A DNA stretch of 64,000 bases from Methylotenera sp. (GCA_014378845.1 JACMNB010000036.1:1-64000); one strand, 5' to 3'. Counted from the stretch's first letter, positions 1 to 8,084 are shown. Notes: a model not told the origin generated them from the letters alone. Numbers and translations: made by a program.

Positions 1-241
1 AAAACTCACAACTATTTATTCAACTAATAACTTTTGTAAAAACCGCAGTTTTTTCGTATGCGATTTGATATTTTTCATATTATGTACGTTACCGCACTGT
101 GCTAACTCAATTTTCCACTTAAACTCTGTTAAAAATAAGTTTTATATATCTTAGCGACATCATCGCGAGAGTGAATTTGGGGAGTTAGTGCCTCTGTGAA
201 AAAGTTAATCGTCGTTTAATCATTGAATGGAAGGAATACAA

Positions 242-457
242 ATGAACTGGGATCAAATTGAAGGTAATTGGAAGCAATTCAAGGGTAATTTCAAGCAGCA
301 ATTGGGCGAGCTCACTGATAATCAGTTTGACATAATTGCCAGCAAGCTAGATTGCATTGATGGCAAGATTAAAGTAGCTTTTGGGCTAAGTATAAAAGAG
401 GTGGGCAAACAGCTACCGATTGGCATAAGAAGTAGTAAGATAAAACTTGTTAAATAG
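242..457 (+). CDS. CsbD-like stress protein
   Basis: Small soluble protein of 71 residues. The opening pattern Met-Asn-Trp-Asp-x-Ile-Glu-Gly-x-Trp-Lys-x-Lys-Gly is the hallmark of the CsbD family, general stress-response proteins of unknown biochemical role. The start at 242 is preferred over an in-frame ATG at 227 because GGAAGGA lies 6 bases before it and family members begin exactly here. The C-terminal third (basic, Lys-rich) is less typical than the first 50 residues. It is followed after 35 bases by the secreted Cys-repeat protein on the same strand, so the two may be co-transcribed. Confidence 0.8.
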   Translation: MNWDQIEGNWKQFKGNFKQQLGELTDNQFDIIASKLDCIDGKIKVAFGLSIKEVGKQLPIGIRSSKIKLVK

Positions 458-492
458 CGAATTAACAAAACTAAATTAAAAAAGGAAATAAT

Positions 493-1137
493 ATGAAAAA
501 TTTCAAAATAAGCGTAATTATAATGGCTATTGGTTTAGCGTTTAATGCTACTGCAATGGCCGAAAACATGTCCAAGAATCAATATAAGTCTCATGTGAGA
601 AGCATCGAGTCTGAATATAAGGTTAATAAAGCGGGGTGCGATTCATCTACAAGTAATGCTAAGGATGTTTGTGTGTCGGAAGCAAAAGCTAAACAGAGTG
701 TCGCCAAGGCAGATCTTGAGGTCAATTACAAACCATCAATTAAGACTAGATATGACGCACGCGTTGCTAAAGCTGATGCTGACTATTCGATAGCAATCGA
801 GAAATGTGATGACAAAGCGGGTAATGACAAGGACGTTTGTGTGAAGGAAGCGAAAGCCACCAAAGTACACCAAATAGCCGATGCTAAAACTCAGATGAAG
901 ACTAAAAATGCCAATGCTGAAGCAAATGAGGCTTCCGGCGGCGCTCAGGCTGTAGCGAATGAAAAAACAGGAGATGCAAATGCTAAGGCGGCAGAATCAA
1001 AGGCTGATGCGCGTAAGGATGCAACAAAAGTAAAAAGTGATGCAGACTATGCTGTTGCGAAGGAGAAATGCGATGCGCTATCTGGTAGTGTTAAGGATAA
1101 ATGTATTAGTGATGTAAAGTTGCGCTTCGGCCAATAA
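493..1137 (+). CDS. secreted Ala/Lys-rich protein with three C-x10-C repeats
   Basis: I do not recognise a characterised family. The 214-residue product has a clear signal peptide (basic start, hydrophobic core, likely cut after Ala-Met-Ala near residue 23), so it should be periplasmic or outer. The mature part is very rich in Ala, Lys and Asp and probably helical. Three cysteine pairs, C49/C60, C105/C116 and C193/C204, all have the same 10-residue spacing and the shared pattern Cys-Asp...Lys-Asp-x-Cys, suggesting three repeated disulfide-closed units separated by Ala-rich helices. AAAGGAA precedes the ATG. It lies just downstream of the CsbD-like gene, so a stress-related envelope role is possible, but this is inference. 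Confidence 0.7.
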   Translation: MKNFKISVIIMAIGLAFNATAMAENMSKNQYKSHVRSIESEYKVNKAGCDSSTSNAKDVCVSEAKAKQSVAKADLEVNYKPSIKTRYDARVAKADADYSIAIEKCDDKAGNDKDVCVKEAKATKVHQIADAKTQMKTKNANAEANEASGGAQAVANEKTGDANAKAAESKADARKDATKVKSDADYAVAKEKCDALSGSVKDKCISDVKLRFGQ

Positions 1138-1596
1138 CCAAGAATCTGGGGGAAGGTGTTAATTCCCTTGGGTACGTCATTAAGTCAATGCACGTTGGCA
1201 GAGCTCGGGGCTTCTACGGGCTCATACGTAGAATCAAATTGAAACGAAATATTTGCGGGTCTACAGCAGCCCCGCCGCATCTCGATAGAGGTTATGCACT
1301 TTTAGACGCAATACCCTTATTGTGCACTGAAATTTGCGAAAAATGCGCAGTTGAATATGGCAAGCCAAGCTAATACCTTTGACTCGTTATGCCGTCTAAT
1401 AACTGTTTAGAATGAGGGGAGTGGTGAGTTTTGTGTAAACATCCGCTTCGCAGAGCTATGAATGGCTCAAAAGGGTCGATTCGAGCCTGATAACTACCTT
1501 AAAAATAACATTTTTCAACGACTGCTTATGATTGCATTAGAATGTAATCTTCAATTGCTAGATAATGCGCCAACTAATTTTTGGTCATGACAATTA
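1138..1596. other. 459-bp stretch without a supportable gene
   Basis: A 61-codon open frame at 1188-1373 exists, but it has no convincing ribosome site, no recognisable motif, and a composition unlike a typical protein. No tRNA, clear promoter or strong terminator was seen. Together with the gene fragment and broken toxin gene that follow, it looks like eroded accessory DNA. Confidence 0.5.
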
Positions 1597-1707
1597 ATGA
1601 TTTTTCTAGATACCGAGTTTACTTCGCTTGAAACTCAAGCTTCTCTAATATTTGTGGTTCCTTATGGTGACGCAAAGCAAAGCATAAGCTTTTTAGCATT
1701 GCAATAA
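1597..1707 (+). pseudogene. fragment of a DEDD-type 3'-5' exoribonuclease-like gene
   Basis: A 36-codon frame starts Met-Ile-Phe-Leu-Asp-Thr-Glu-Phe-Thr-Ser-Leu-Glu. This matches the first exonuclease motif (Asp-x-Glu) at the extreme N-terminus of small 3'-5' exoribonuclease-like proteins found on mobile and defence-rich DNA. After about 20 residues the similarity fades and the frame closes at TAA, so the rest of the domain is missing. It is probably a remnant; the identification rests on a short motif only. Confidence 0.35.
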
Positions 1708-1733
1708 CGTATCATTTGTGGTACGCTTACCTA

Positions 1734-2079
1734 ATGATTAATCCAATTTTAGAGGTTCGTTTTTTAGAACAACTGCAGGTAGTGAGCCAGTACGAGATTT
1801 CTTAAAGTTATTAAATACTACTGATAGAAAAGTTATTGGTGAAGATATCAAAACCGTGCAATTTGGTTGGCCGCTGGGTATGCCACTGGTAGGCCATATA
1901 GGAAATGATATATGGGAAGTTCGCACTAAATTTGACAATAGAATTGTGCGCGTGTTTTTTTCTTTAAAAACGGGGTAATGGTTTTACTTCATGCTTTTAT
2001 ACAGAAACAGCAAAAAACACCAAAACTAGAACTTGACCTGGCGCTTGAACGATTAAAGCAATTAAAGAGAAACAAATGA
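1734..2079 (+). pseudogene. HigB/Gp49-like toxin gene, two frameshifts
   Basis: Three successive frames give one continuous Gp49-like (RelE/HigB superfamily) mRNA-interferase toxin. An N-terminal piece from the ATG at 1734 is followed by the central block reading Phe-Phe-Arg-Thr-Thr-Ala-Gly-Ser-Glu-Pro-Val and later Trp-Glu-Val-Arg-Thr-Lys, then a C-terminal block with Leu-Leu-His-Ala-Phe-Ile-Gln-Lys and a basic tail. One base is missing in the T6 run at 1760-1765 and one in the G4 run at 1972-1975; adding one base at each restores about 115 codons. The restored stop overlaps the antitoxin start (ATGA at 2076-2079), the normal toxin-first higBA arrangement. Either the toxin is dead or both runs are miscounted. 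Confidence 0.7.
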
Positions 2080-2357
2080 ACGAACATATAGGCAGCAACT
2101 TTGATGAGTTTTTAGCTGATGAGGCAATGCTAGACGAAGCGACGGCTGTTGCAGTTAAACGCGTTATCGCTTGGCAAATCGAGCATGAAATGGCGACACA
2201 AAAAATCACTAAAACCATCATGGCAAAAAAGATGCACACCAGCCGAGCAGCATTAAATAGATTGCTTGACGAAACGGACACCAGCCTGACGCTTACCACT
2301 TTAGCAAGCGCGGCCAGTGTCCTTGGCAAAACATTGAAAATTGAATTAACTACTTAA
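2076..2357 (+). CDS. HigA-like XRE-family antitoxin
   Basis: A 93-residue helix-turn-helix protein. Residues 45-85 form a Cro/C1-type domain with the pattern Met-Ala-Lys-Lys-Met-x-Thr-Ser-Arg-Ala-Ala-Leu-Asn-Arg-Leu-Leu-Asp, typical of antitoxins paired with Gp49/HigB-like toxins. It should bind the toxin and repress its own promoter. It overlaps the end of the broken toxin gene by four bases (ATGA), implying translational coupling. Unlike the toxin, its frame is intact, the usual outcome if toxin function was lost and the antitoxin retained. Confidence 0.8.
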   Translation: MNEHIGSNFDEFLADEAMLDEATAVAVKRVIAWQIEHEMATQKITKTIMAKKMHTSRAALNRLLDETDTSLTLTTLASAASVLGKTLKIELTT

Positions 2358-2542
2358 CTCGCCAAGCTGATGCCCTTTTTTAACGCCCAAGCACAGCTCT
2401 AGACAGACCATTTATGCGCTGAATGTCTTCCATGTCCCATAAATGTGCTGCAACTTCGCTACATTGTGTATGTGCCAAAACTAACAACTCTAGAAAAACT
2501 AGTAAGATTGTCGAATGGCAGCAAAGGGTCGAAACTAGAGAA

Positions 2543-2929
2543 TTAGTCGTATTTAATATACTTAAACCGCGCATCGTCGTTCGGCGTGCCTGTTAGCGCA
2601 CTTTTTGATCCGTCCGCCCTCGCCTCAGTTGCTGGCTGCCAGCCAACCACGGCCTCAATCTTTGCAGCCAATTCAAAATCTTTATCAGTGATACCTTTGG
2701 CGTCATGCGTGCATAACTTAACAATCACAAATGCATAAGAAACCGTTAAATCAGGGTGATGCCACGCGGCTTCGGCCAAGTGGCCGACCGTATTCACAAC
2801 CATCAGCGTGGCTTTCCAGCCGCTGGTTTTGTATTTACGGCGAATCCAGCCATTTTCAAAAGCCCAATGAGGCAATTCCGCGGCGAGTTTGTCGTTTACT
2901 TCCTGCTCCGAATACGTTTGCGTGTTCAT
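2543..2929 (-). CDS. pterin-4a-carbinolamine dehydratase family protein
   Basis: 128 residues of the PCD/DCoH family, which dehydrates 4a-hydroxy-tetrahydropterins. The active-site His-His-Pro-Asp lies at residues 57-60, followed by the family pattern Thr-His-Asp-x-x-Gly-Ile-Thr at 74-81. Its ATG directly abuts the stop codon of the upstream MfnE-like kinase, so the two are one transcript. No aromatic amino acid hydroxylase is nearby. PCD-like genes recur in H4MPT clusters of methylotrophs, where they are thought to act in methanopterin metabolism; the precise role here is inferred. The C-terminal tail of about 25 residues is longer than the minimal family fold. Confidence 0.88.
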   Translation of the reverse strand: MNTQTYSEQEVNDKLAAELPHWAFENGWIRRKYKTSGWKATLMVVNTVGHLAEAAWHHPDLTVSYAFVIVKLCTHDAKGITDKDFELAAKIEAVVGWQPATEARADGSKSALTGTPNDDARFKYIKYD

Positions 2930-3544
2930 TTAATTGATTGTAGAGCCGACTTTGGTTAAGGTTTGCATGTCAACACCGTTTAAAAAATGGGCGTAATCCG
3001 ATTTTTTTAGCATCCAACTGCCAAAATTTGCATCCAGCATTAATTCACTAAACGCTTCATCTACAACACCTTCTTCTGTCATGCGTTTTAAGCAAAGCTG
3101 GCTTGCGCTAGGTTTATCAGATTTAACTAACACCAGTTGTTCAGCGTTTAATTTTTTGGCAAGCCAAGCGGCCAAGCTGTCAGATGTCACATCCCAACTT
3201 TGTGGAATACTATCGTCTGCCAGCACCATATGGCTTGGCAACCATACAATGGCGCGGTGTTGCCAAGTGCGCTCGTCAATTTCGCATTCGGTTTTAGCAG
3301 TGGCCAGCAAGGGGTTTAAATTAGCTAATAACAGGCCAAATTGGTCCATCGCCAATATGCTGAGTTTATGTGCGCAAGCATCACTAATTTTGGTTAACTT
3401 TTGTGCTTCTCGCACCGCATTAGCAAAAATACCGCCGCCAGGCACAATAATAATATTGCCATCGCTATATTTTACAAATAATTCTAACCAAAGTTCTAAT
3501 TCTGGCGACCCTAATAAACTACCGCCAATTTTTACTACCCACAT
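2930..3544 (-). CDS. mfnE: amino acid kinase-family protein, MfnE-like
   Basis: 204 residues of the aspartate/uridylate kinase fold. The N-terminus reads Met-Trp-Val-Val-Lys-Ile-Gly-Gly-Ser-Leu-Leu and is followed by a nucleotide-binding Val-Pro-Gly-Gly-Gly. Archaeal MfnE phosphorylates an aminomethylfuran alcohol in methanofuran synthesis, and homologues sit in methylotroph C1 clusters, so a role in a methylofuran-type cofactor is likely. The start at 3544 is chosen over an in-frame ATG at 3571 because AAGGG lies 8 bases upstream and kinases of this family begin at this motif. A 169-base gap separates it from pabB upstream, and the dehydratase gene follows with no gap. Confidence 0.75.
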   Translation of the reverse strand: MWVVKIGGSLLGSPELELWLELFVKYSDGNIIIVPGGGIFANAVREAQKLTKISDACAHKLSILAMDQFGLLLANLNPLLATAKTECEIDERTWQHRAIVWLPSHMVLADDSIPQSWDVTSDSLAAWLAKKLNAEQLVLVKSDKPSASQLCLKRMTEEGVVDEAFSELMLDANFGSWMLKKSDYAHFLNGVDMQTLTKVGSTIN

Positions 3545-3713
3545 GGATGAACCCTTAATTAAATGCTGCATAATAAACTCCTAATTAAATTTCCACGTGG
3601 CTATGATTTCTTGTTTAATCTCAATTACTTAAGTTAATCTTTGATGCATTATTGTTAGTGTTATTACCCTTAAATATGGTCTAGTTTTTTGTAGCATTGT
3701 TGTTTTTACATAG

Positions 3714-5129
3714 TTAAGAGGCCTTAATCAGAGCCTCGTAAAAAAACTTAATTACGGTTGTTAAATTAGACGCTTTGTCTAACGTTTCGGCGAATTCTTT
3801 TGACCCACTCGAATCTGCTACTATACCGCCTCCCGCATAAAAACTTAATGTATATTTACAATTGACGGCGGTGCGAATCGCAATATTAGTGTCCATATCA
3901 CCGTCAAAACCAATATACCCTATTGAACCGCAGTAAAGACCACGCCGGTGCGGTTCTAGCTCATCAATAATTTGCATCGCGCGTAACTTGGGCGCGCCCG
4001 TAATAGAGCCGCCAGGAAAGCAAGATCGTAATACATCAATCGCAGTTTTGTTGGCTCTTAACTTGCCCACAATAATGCTAACCATGTGATGCACATTAGC
4101 AAAGCTTTGCAGTTGAAATAGCTTGGTCACGCTCACTTTTTCGCAGCTTTTACTTAAATCATTACGCAGTAAATCCACAATCATGAGGTTTTCTGCTTTA
4201 TCTTTCTCGCTTGTTAATAGCGCGTTTGCGCTAGCGTAATCTTGTTCGGCATTTTTAAAACGTGGTCGTGTGCCTTTAATGGGGCGAGTTTCAACGTGAT
4301 TACCGCTGATTTGAATAAAGCGCTCGGGTGAATTTGACAGCACTTGAAAGCGTTCGGTTTCATTTAACGGCAGTTGCATAAACGCCATAAACGGCGCCGG
4401 GCTTATCTCACGCAGCTTTTTGTAGGCTTGCCAACTATCACCATTCGTGGTGGCCGCAAAGCGCTGCGCAAGATTAACTTGATAACAATCGCCTGCCTCA
4501 ATATAAGCTTTAATTTTGTTAAAAGCTTGCAGATAAAGCGCTTGGCTTAAATTAGATTCCACTTGAGAAGTCACTTTGAATACGCTTTCAATTGGCCTAA
4601 ACGGCGCATCAAATAAGGCTTGCAGCCTAGGCCAATTTTCATGTGTTGCTGCATCCAAGCCGTGTGAAACTAAGTAACTGCGTTGCTCACGGTGATCAAC
4701 AATGACTGCCCAATCGTAAATGCCTATTATCATTTCTGGTATTTGAATTGCAGGTATTGCGTTACTGGGCAGCACCTCAATACGGCGCGCCAAATCGTAG
4801 CTAAAATAGCCCAAAGCGCCACCAGTGAAAGGTAGATCTGATTTAGGTACGAGATACTGCTTAAGCAAATTTTTGAGCAGTAAAAATGGGTCTTCTGTTG
4901 AGGTAAGTGATGTTTTATTTTGCGTAATTGTGGTATTTTTGCCGCAAGTAACCAACCTAATAAATGGCTCGGCGACTATCATATCGTAACGCCCATATTG
5001 GCTGCCCGCCTTGCCTGTAGCGGGGTTTAGCGTCTGCCCACTATCTAACAACATCGCCCACGGTTGCTGCGCAATGCGCTCAAACAACAGTGCGCTATCA
5101 TGATAATAAGTGAGTGCGTGTTTAAGCAT
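3714..5129 (-). CDS. pabB: aminodeoxychorismate synthase component I
   Basis: 471 residues, full length for PabB/TrpE-type chorismate-binding enzymes. The Pro-Ile-Lys-Gly-Thr at residues 283-287 contains the lysine that marks aminodeoxychorismate synthase rather than anthranilate synthase (Ala in TrpE), and the C-terminal half has the Gly-Gly-Ser-Ile-Thr-Gly-Ala-Pro-Lys motif. It aminates chorismate on the way to 4-aminobenzoate, which is the precursor both of folate and, through beta-RFAP synthase (mptG in this window), of methanopterin. The start overlaps the end of the MfnF-like gene by 8 bases. This placement suggests a supply dedicated to the C1 cofactor. No glutaminase (pabA) or lyase (pabC) gene is adjacent. 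Confidence 0.93.
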   Translation of the reverse strand: MLKHALTYYHDSALLFERIAQQPWAMLLDSGQTLNPATGKAGSQYGRYDMIVAEPFIRLVTCGKNTTITQNKTSLTSTEDPFLLLKNLLKQYLVPKSDLPFTGGALGYFSYDLARRIEVLPSNAIPAIQIPEMIIGIYDWAVIVDHREQRSYLVSHGLDAATHENWPRLQALFDAPFRPIESVFKVTSQVESNLSQALYLQAFNKIKAYIEAGDCYQVNLAQRFAATTNGDSWQAYKKLREISPAPFMAFMQLPLNETERFQVLSNSPERFIQISGNHVETRPIKGTRPRFKNAEQDYASANALLTSEKDKAENLMIVDLLRNDLSKSCEKVSVTKLFQLQSFANVHHMVSIIVGKLRANKTAIDVLRSCFPGGSITGAPKLRAMQIIDELEPHRRGLYCGSIGYIGFDGDMDTNIAIRTAVNCKYTLSFYAGGGIVADSSGSKEFAETLDKASNLTTVIKFFYEALIKAS

Positions 5130-6198
5130 GTTGCCTTAACAAATAAGCCACTGCATAAGCAGGAAAACACACTTCTAAATCTTGTTGCATAGCTACATTA
5201 ATATCCTTCGTAAACCGCATAGATATTGGTTGATAGGTACAATTCAAATCAGCTGCAATTTGCTTTACCAAAAAACTGCCCGCGCCAGCACCAATTATTG
5301 TCATATTGGGTTTTAAATGTTTTAAAACCGCCGTTTTAATTTGACTCATTTGCAAGCTCTTGCAAGCAAAAGCCAATTTAATCCACTTTGTTAAGCTTTT
5401 ATCGACATCATGACCTATCATTCTAGCCAGCCTGCGAGCAGACTCTAGCTGCGTTTTGAATTTGCCGTCAGCAGTTTCTGCATCATCTTGTGTCAACTCT
5501 CCTGTTAGTCGATACACATCTGCCATGGTGGCAAAATACTCTGCAGCCACATTTATTTCGCCATCTTCAAACGGTAGTTTTTGTGCCAGCGCCATTATTG
5601 GTGTGCGCACCACGCCTGTATAAACAAGGCTATCAGTTGCTAGGCGATAAGCATCACTTAAGCCGCTACAAATTACTTTACCGCTTTTAATGGTAATAAT
5701 ATCCGTTGTGGTGCTGCCAATATCTACCAACAAGGCGTCTTGCACGTGTATTGCAAGCGCACTAGCACTGGCATGCCAATTGGCAGATGCGATCAAGCTA
5801 GTAAAGCGATGCACGTCGTATTGACGCACAAAATTAGGTTGACGTTCAATCTCGCCAGTATCAGCCGCATAAAACCAGATATTTTCGCCTAACAAATTGC
5901 CGGCAACTTTGGTAATTTCGCAAACGCCTACATGCCGATTGTCGAACAAATCCACCAATTCACCTGTCATAGTAATTGCATGAAGTGCCTCAGAAGGCTC
6001 TATTTTAAAGGTTTGCAGGACATTTTTGATTGCTATTTCTAGTTGGTTTAAACCGCGCCAAAGTGGGCATGGCAACTGCAATACTTGTACAGGCGTACCA
6101 CTTGCATCTAATTGCACCGCTTTTAAATGCGCGCCGCCAATGTCCCAACCAATAATGGGTTTAACATCAGCAGATAATGATTCTCTTGACCTAAACAT
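5122..6198 (-). CDS. mfnF: hydantoinase-like H4MPT-linked protein, MfnF-like
   Basis: 358 residues with an actin/Hsp70/hydantoinase-type ATPase fold: Gly-Trp-Asp-Ile-Gly-Gly-Ala-His near residue 20 (phosphate 1 loop) and Leu-Val-Asp-Ile-Gly-Ser-Thr-Thr-Thr-Asp near residue 157. The family was long called the unknown 'H4MPT-linked C1 transfer protein'. In methanogens MfnF joins the aminomethylfuran diphosphate to glutamyl-tyramine during methanofuran synthesis. It overlaps the ATP-grasp gene upstream and pabB downstream by 8 bases each, indicating tight translational coupling. The function is by homology; the bacterial substrate may differ. Confidence 0.8.
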   Translation of the reverse strand: MFRSRESLSADVKPIIGWDIGGAHLKAVQLDASGTPVQVLQLPCPLWRGLNQLEIAIKNVLQTFKIEPSEALHAITMTGELVDLFDNRHVGVCEITKVAGNLLGENIWFYAADTGEIERQPNFVRQYDVHRFTSLIASANWHASASALAIHVQDALLVDIGSTTTDIITIKSGKVICSGLSDAYRLATDSLVYTGVVRTPIMALAQKLPFEDGEINVAAEYFATMADVYRLTGELTQDDAETADGKFKTQLESARRLARMIGHDVDKSLTKWIKLAFACKSLQMSQIKTAVLKHLKPNMTIIGAGAGSFLVKQIAADLNCTYQPISMRFTKDINVAMQQDLEVCFPAYAVAYLLRQHA

Positions 6199-7333
6199 GA
6201 ATGGTGACTTCGTTTTGCTGCAACGTTGGCCATTGGTAATTAGGCTGCGTTAAGGTGTTGATAATCAGTTCAGCTGGATTCACCCCGATTGAGTCGCTCA
6301 ATCCAGCGTAGCTTGTAGTTAAGCGCGGATTAATCTCTACTACTAAAATTTGATTCTGTACAATTTGATTTGGCAATATTTGATTTTGTTGCACTATTTG
6401 ACTCTGTTGCACTATTTCATTTTGTTGAACTATTTTATTCTGTTTCACTATGACGTCAATTCCTACATAACCTGCCAAACTGGGAAACGTTTTGGCAACC
6501 GAATTGGCGATTTGTTCAAAGGCTTGCCAATGTTCACGCATGCCGTTTATAAGCACGCCTTTAAAGCTAAGTGTATGATTATTAATCTCAATCAGTTGTT
6601 TATTGCAACTGAGCAGCTGCGCGCGGCCTTCAAAAATAACGCATGAAATACTGGCCGGCGTACCCACTTGAAATGGCTGAATAATGTGCAAACTTTGGTT
6701 TTTGTTTTGCGTCAGCCAGTCGATTAAATCTTCAGCGTCATTAAAGCGCACCGTTGCCTCACAGCCCGCGCCAACATTGGGTTTAGCTAACCAAGAAATC
6801 TGCTCATAGCGCGCTTCGTGCTCTATCCAATAATCTGCAGTAAACGTGTTAATCGTGTTGATATTGGCGAGTTTTAACGCCAGATAAGTGGCCATTTTGT
6901 CACTGGTAGTTAAAATGGAATCAAGCCCACATCCCAATACCAGCTTACCTTTATGGCACGAGTAACCAGCTTCTGCTAGGCTATTCTGCGGTGACAACCC
7001 TTGCGGTTGCAGTAGGGCAAGCTGCGTTAAATAATGCAGCAATCCATCTGTTTCTGGTGCAATTAAAAAAACGGCATCAGCCTCTGACATAAGTGTTTGC
7101 CATATTTGCCAAATATCATCATTTGGATAGATTTTTACGCATAAACAATGCGCAGGCTCTGCCAATCGCGCATCTACCGTGGTGTACACTGCGTATGGCA
7201 GCGCACTTAAATCGCGTAATAGTGCATCGCGCATCAATGCGCCCTCGCGTACCAAAGAAGTAGGCAACTCTTCTGCACATAAGCCGCCGCCAGTGATAAA
7301 CTCACACACAAATATTTTATTCAGCTTAATCAT
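6191..7333 (-). CDS. ATP-grasp ligase, MfnD-like
   Basis: 380 residues. The start Ile-Phe-Val-Cys-Glu-Phe-Ile-Thr-Gly-Gly-Gly is typical of the COG1821-type ATP-grasp proteins that include archaeal MfnD (tyramine-glutamate ligase of methanofuran synthesis). The lysine-bearing Trp-Leu-Ala-Lys-Pro-Asn-Val-Gly-Ala-Gly-Cys block in mid-protein and the C-terminal Val-Val-Glu-Ile-Asn-Pro-Arg-Leu (Mg-binding Glu and Asn) are intact. The loop just before that motif is expanded by a Gln/Asn-rich tandem repeat (6350-6451). It is the first gene of the operon with mfnF and pabB. Its ATG is only 14 bases from the start of the divergent HisA-like gene, so its promoter must lie in that neighbour. Confidence 0.8.
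   Translation of the reverse strand: MIKLNKIFVCEFITGGGLCAEELPTSLVREGALMRDALLRDLSALPYAVYTTVDARLAEPAHCLCVKIYPNDDIWQIWQTLMSEADAVFLIAPETDGLLHYLTQLALLQPQGLSPQNSLAEAGYSCHKGKLVLGCGLDSILTTSDKMATYLALKLANINTINTFTADYWIEHEARYEQISWLAKPNVGAGCEATVRFNDAEDLIDWLTQNKNQSLHIIQPFQVGTPASISCVIFEGRAQLLSCNKQLIEINNHTLSFKGVLINGMREHWQAFEQIANSVAKTFPSLAGYVGIDVIVKQNKIVQQNEIVQQSQIVQQNQILPNQIVQNQILVVEINPRLTTSYAGLSDSIGVNPAELIINTLTQPNYQWPTLQQNEVTIHV
6350..6451 (-). repeat. in-frame minisatellite inside ATP-grasp gene
   Basis: In coding sense there are four 18-bp units beginning ATAGT(G/T), each encoding Ile-Val-Gln/Lys-Gln-x-Gln-like hexapeptides, followed by two 15-bp units encoding Ile-(Leu/Val)-x-Asn-Gln. All units are multiples of three, so copy-number change keeps the frame. 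The array sits in the loop between two strands just before the catalytic Glu-x-Asn motif of the ligase. Confidence 0.85.
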
Positions 7334-7347
7334 TCTCAGAAGTCAGT

Positions 7348-8079
7348 ATGCAAATAATCCCCGTCATTGATTTGTTAAAAGACCCATTGGATGACTGCCG
7401 CGTTGTACATGCTAAACGCGGTCAGCGGCAACATTATGAGCCGATTCAATCGCAGTTAACAACATCGAGCGCGCCATTGGATATTGTGGCTGCCTTACTC
7501 GAATTATACCCATTTCAAACGCTGTATATTGCTGATTTAAACGCTATTTGCGGCGCAGGTAATAACGATGCCGTCATTGAGGCTATCACCCAGGCGTATC
7601 CTGCGCTCACTATTTGGCTAGATTGCGGCATTGGGCAAATGAACGCGCGTGCACTGCATATTGGCGGCGCTATACGACCTGTGGTGGGCAGCGAAAATAT
7701 CGAAAATTTGCAAGATTACCGCGCAATTAGTTATGCCTGCCAAAGTACACATGTGTTGTCGTTAGATTATAGCGCGACTAGTGCGATGGGCATTAGTGAG
7801 CTGCATAGAAGCGCGCGCTTTTGGCCAGGCTATACTATTTGCATGAGCTTAAACGCGGTTGGCACCGCAGAAGGCCCAGATACGCAGCGCCTGACTGAAA
7901 TAATGCATTTAAATGCTGCGCGAAAATCCCCATCACGCATTTTTGCGGCGGGCGGCATTCGCAATGTGGAGGATTTAGCGGCGCTCGCAAATAGGCAGAT
8001 GACCGGCGCATTGGTTGCCACATGTTTACATAATAAACAGCTCTCAGCCGATCACATTAAATACTTAAGCCAATCGTAA
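7348..8079 (+). CDS. HisA/HisF-like (beta/alpha)8 protein of C1 cofactor cluster
   Basis: 243 residues, a (beta/alpha)8 barrel related to HisA. It starts Met-Gln-Ile-Ile-Pro-Val-Ile-Asp-Leu and has a C-terminal phosphate-binding Phe-Ala-Ala-Gly-Gly-Ile-Arg. It is not expected to be the histidine enzyme: it stands apart from any his genes and belongs to the separate 'HisA/HisF-related' group of methanogens and methylotrophs, where it is suspected to act in methanofuran or H4MPT synthesis. Its start is 14 bases from that of the divergent ATP-grasp gene. An intrinsic terminator follows within 10 bases. The substrate is unknown. Confidence 0.78.
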   Translation: MQIIPVIDLLKDPLDDCRVVHAKRGQRQHYEPIQSQLTTSSAPLDIVAALLELYPFQTLYIADLNAICGAGNNDAVIEAITQAYPALTIWLDCGIGQMNARALHIGGAIRPVVGSENIENLQDYRAISYACQSTHVLSLDYSATSAMGISELHRSARFWPGYTICMSLNAVGTAEGPDTQRLTEIMHLNAARKSPSRIFAAGGIRNVEDLAALANRQMTGALVATCLHNKQLSADHIKYLSQS

Positions 8080-8084
8080 AATAC

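Noticed and set aside
1188-1373. 61-codon open frame on the plus strand
   Set aside because: No ribosome site, no motif, unusual amino acid mix, and placed in an eroded region; most likely chance.
2380-2574. 64-codon minus-strand frame between the antitoxin and the pterin dehydratase
   Set aside because: It overlaps the 3' end of the dehydratase gene and shows no recognisable domain; a gene remnant is possible but not supportable.
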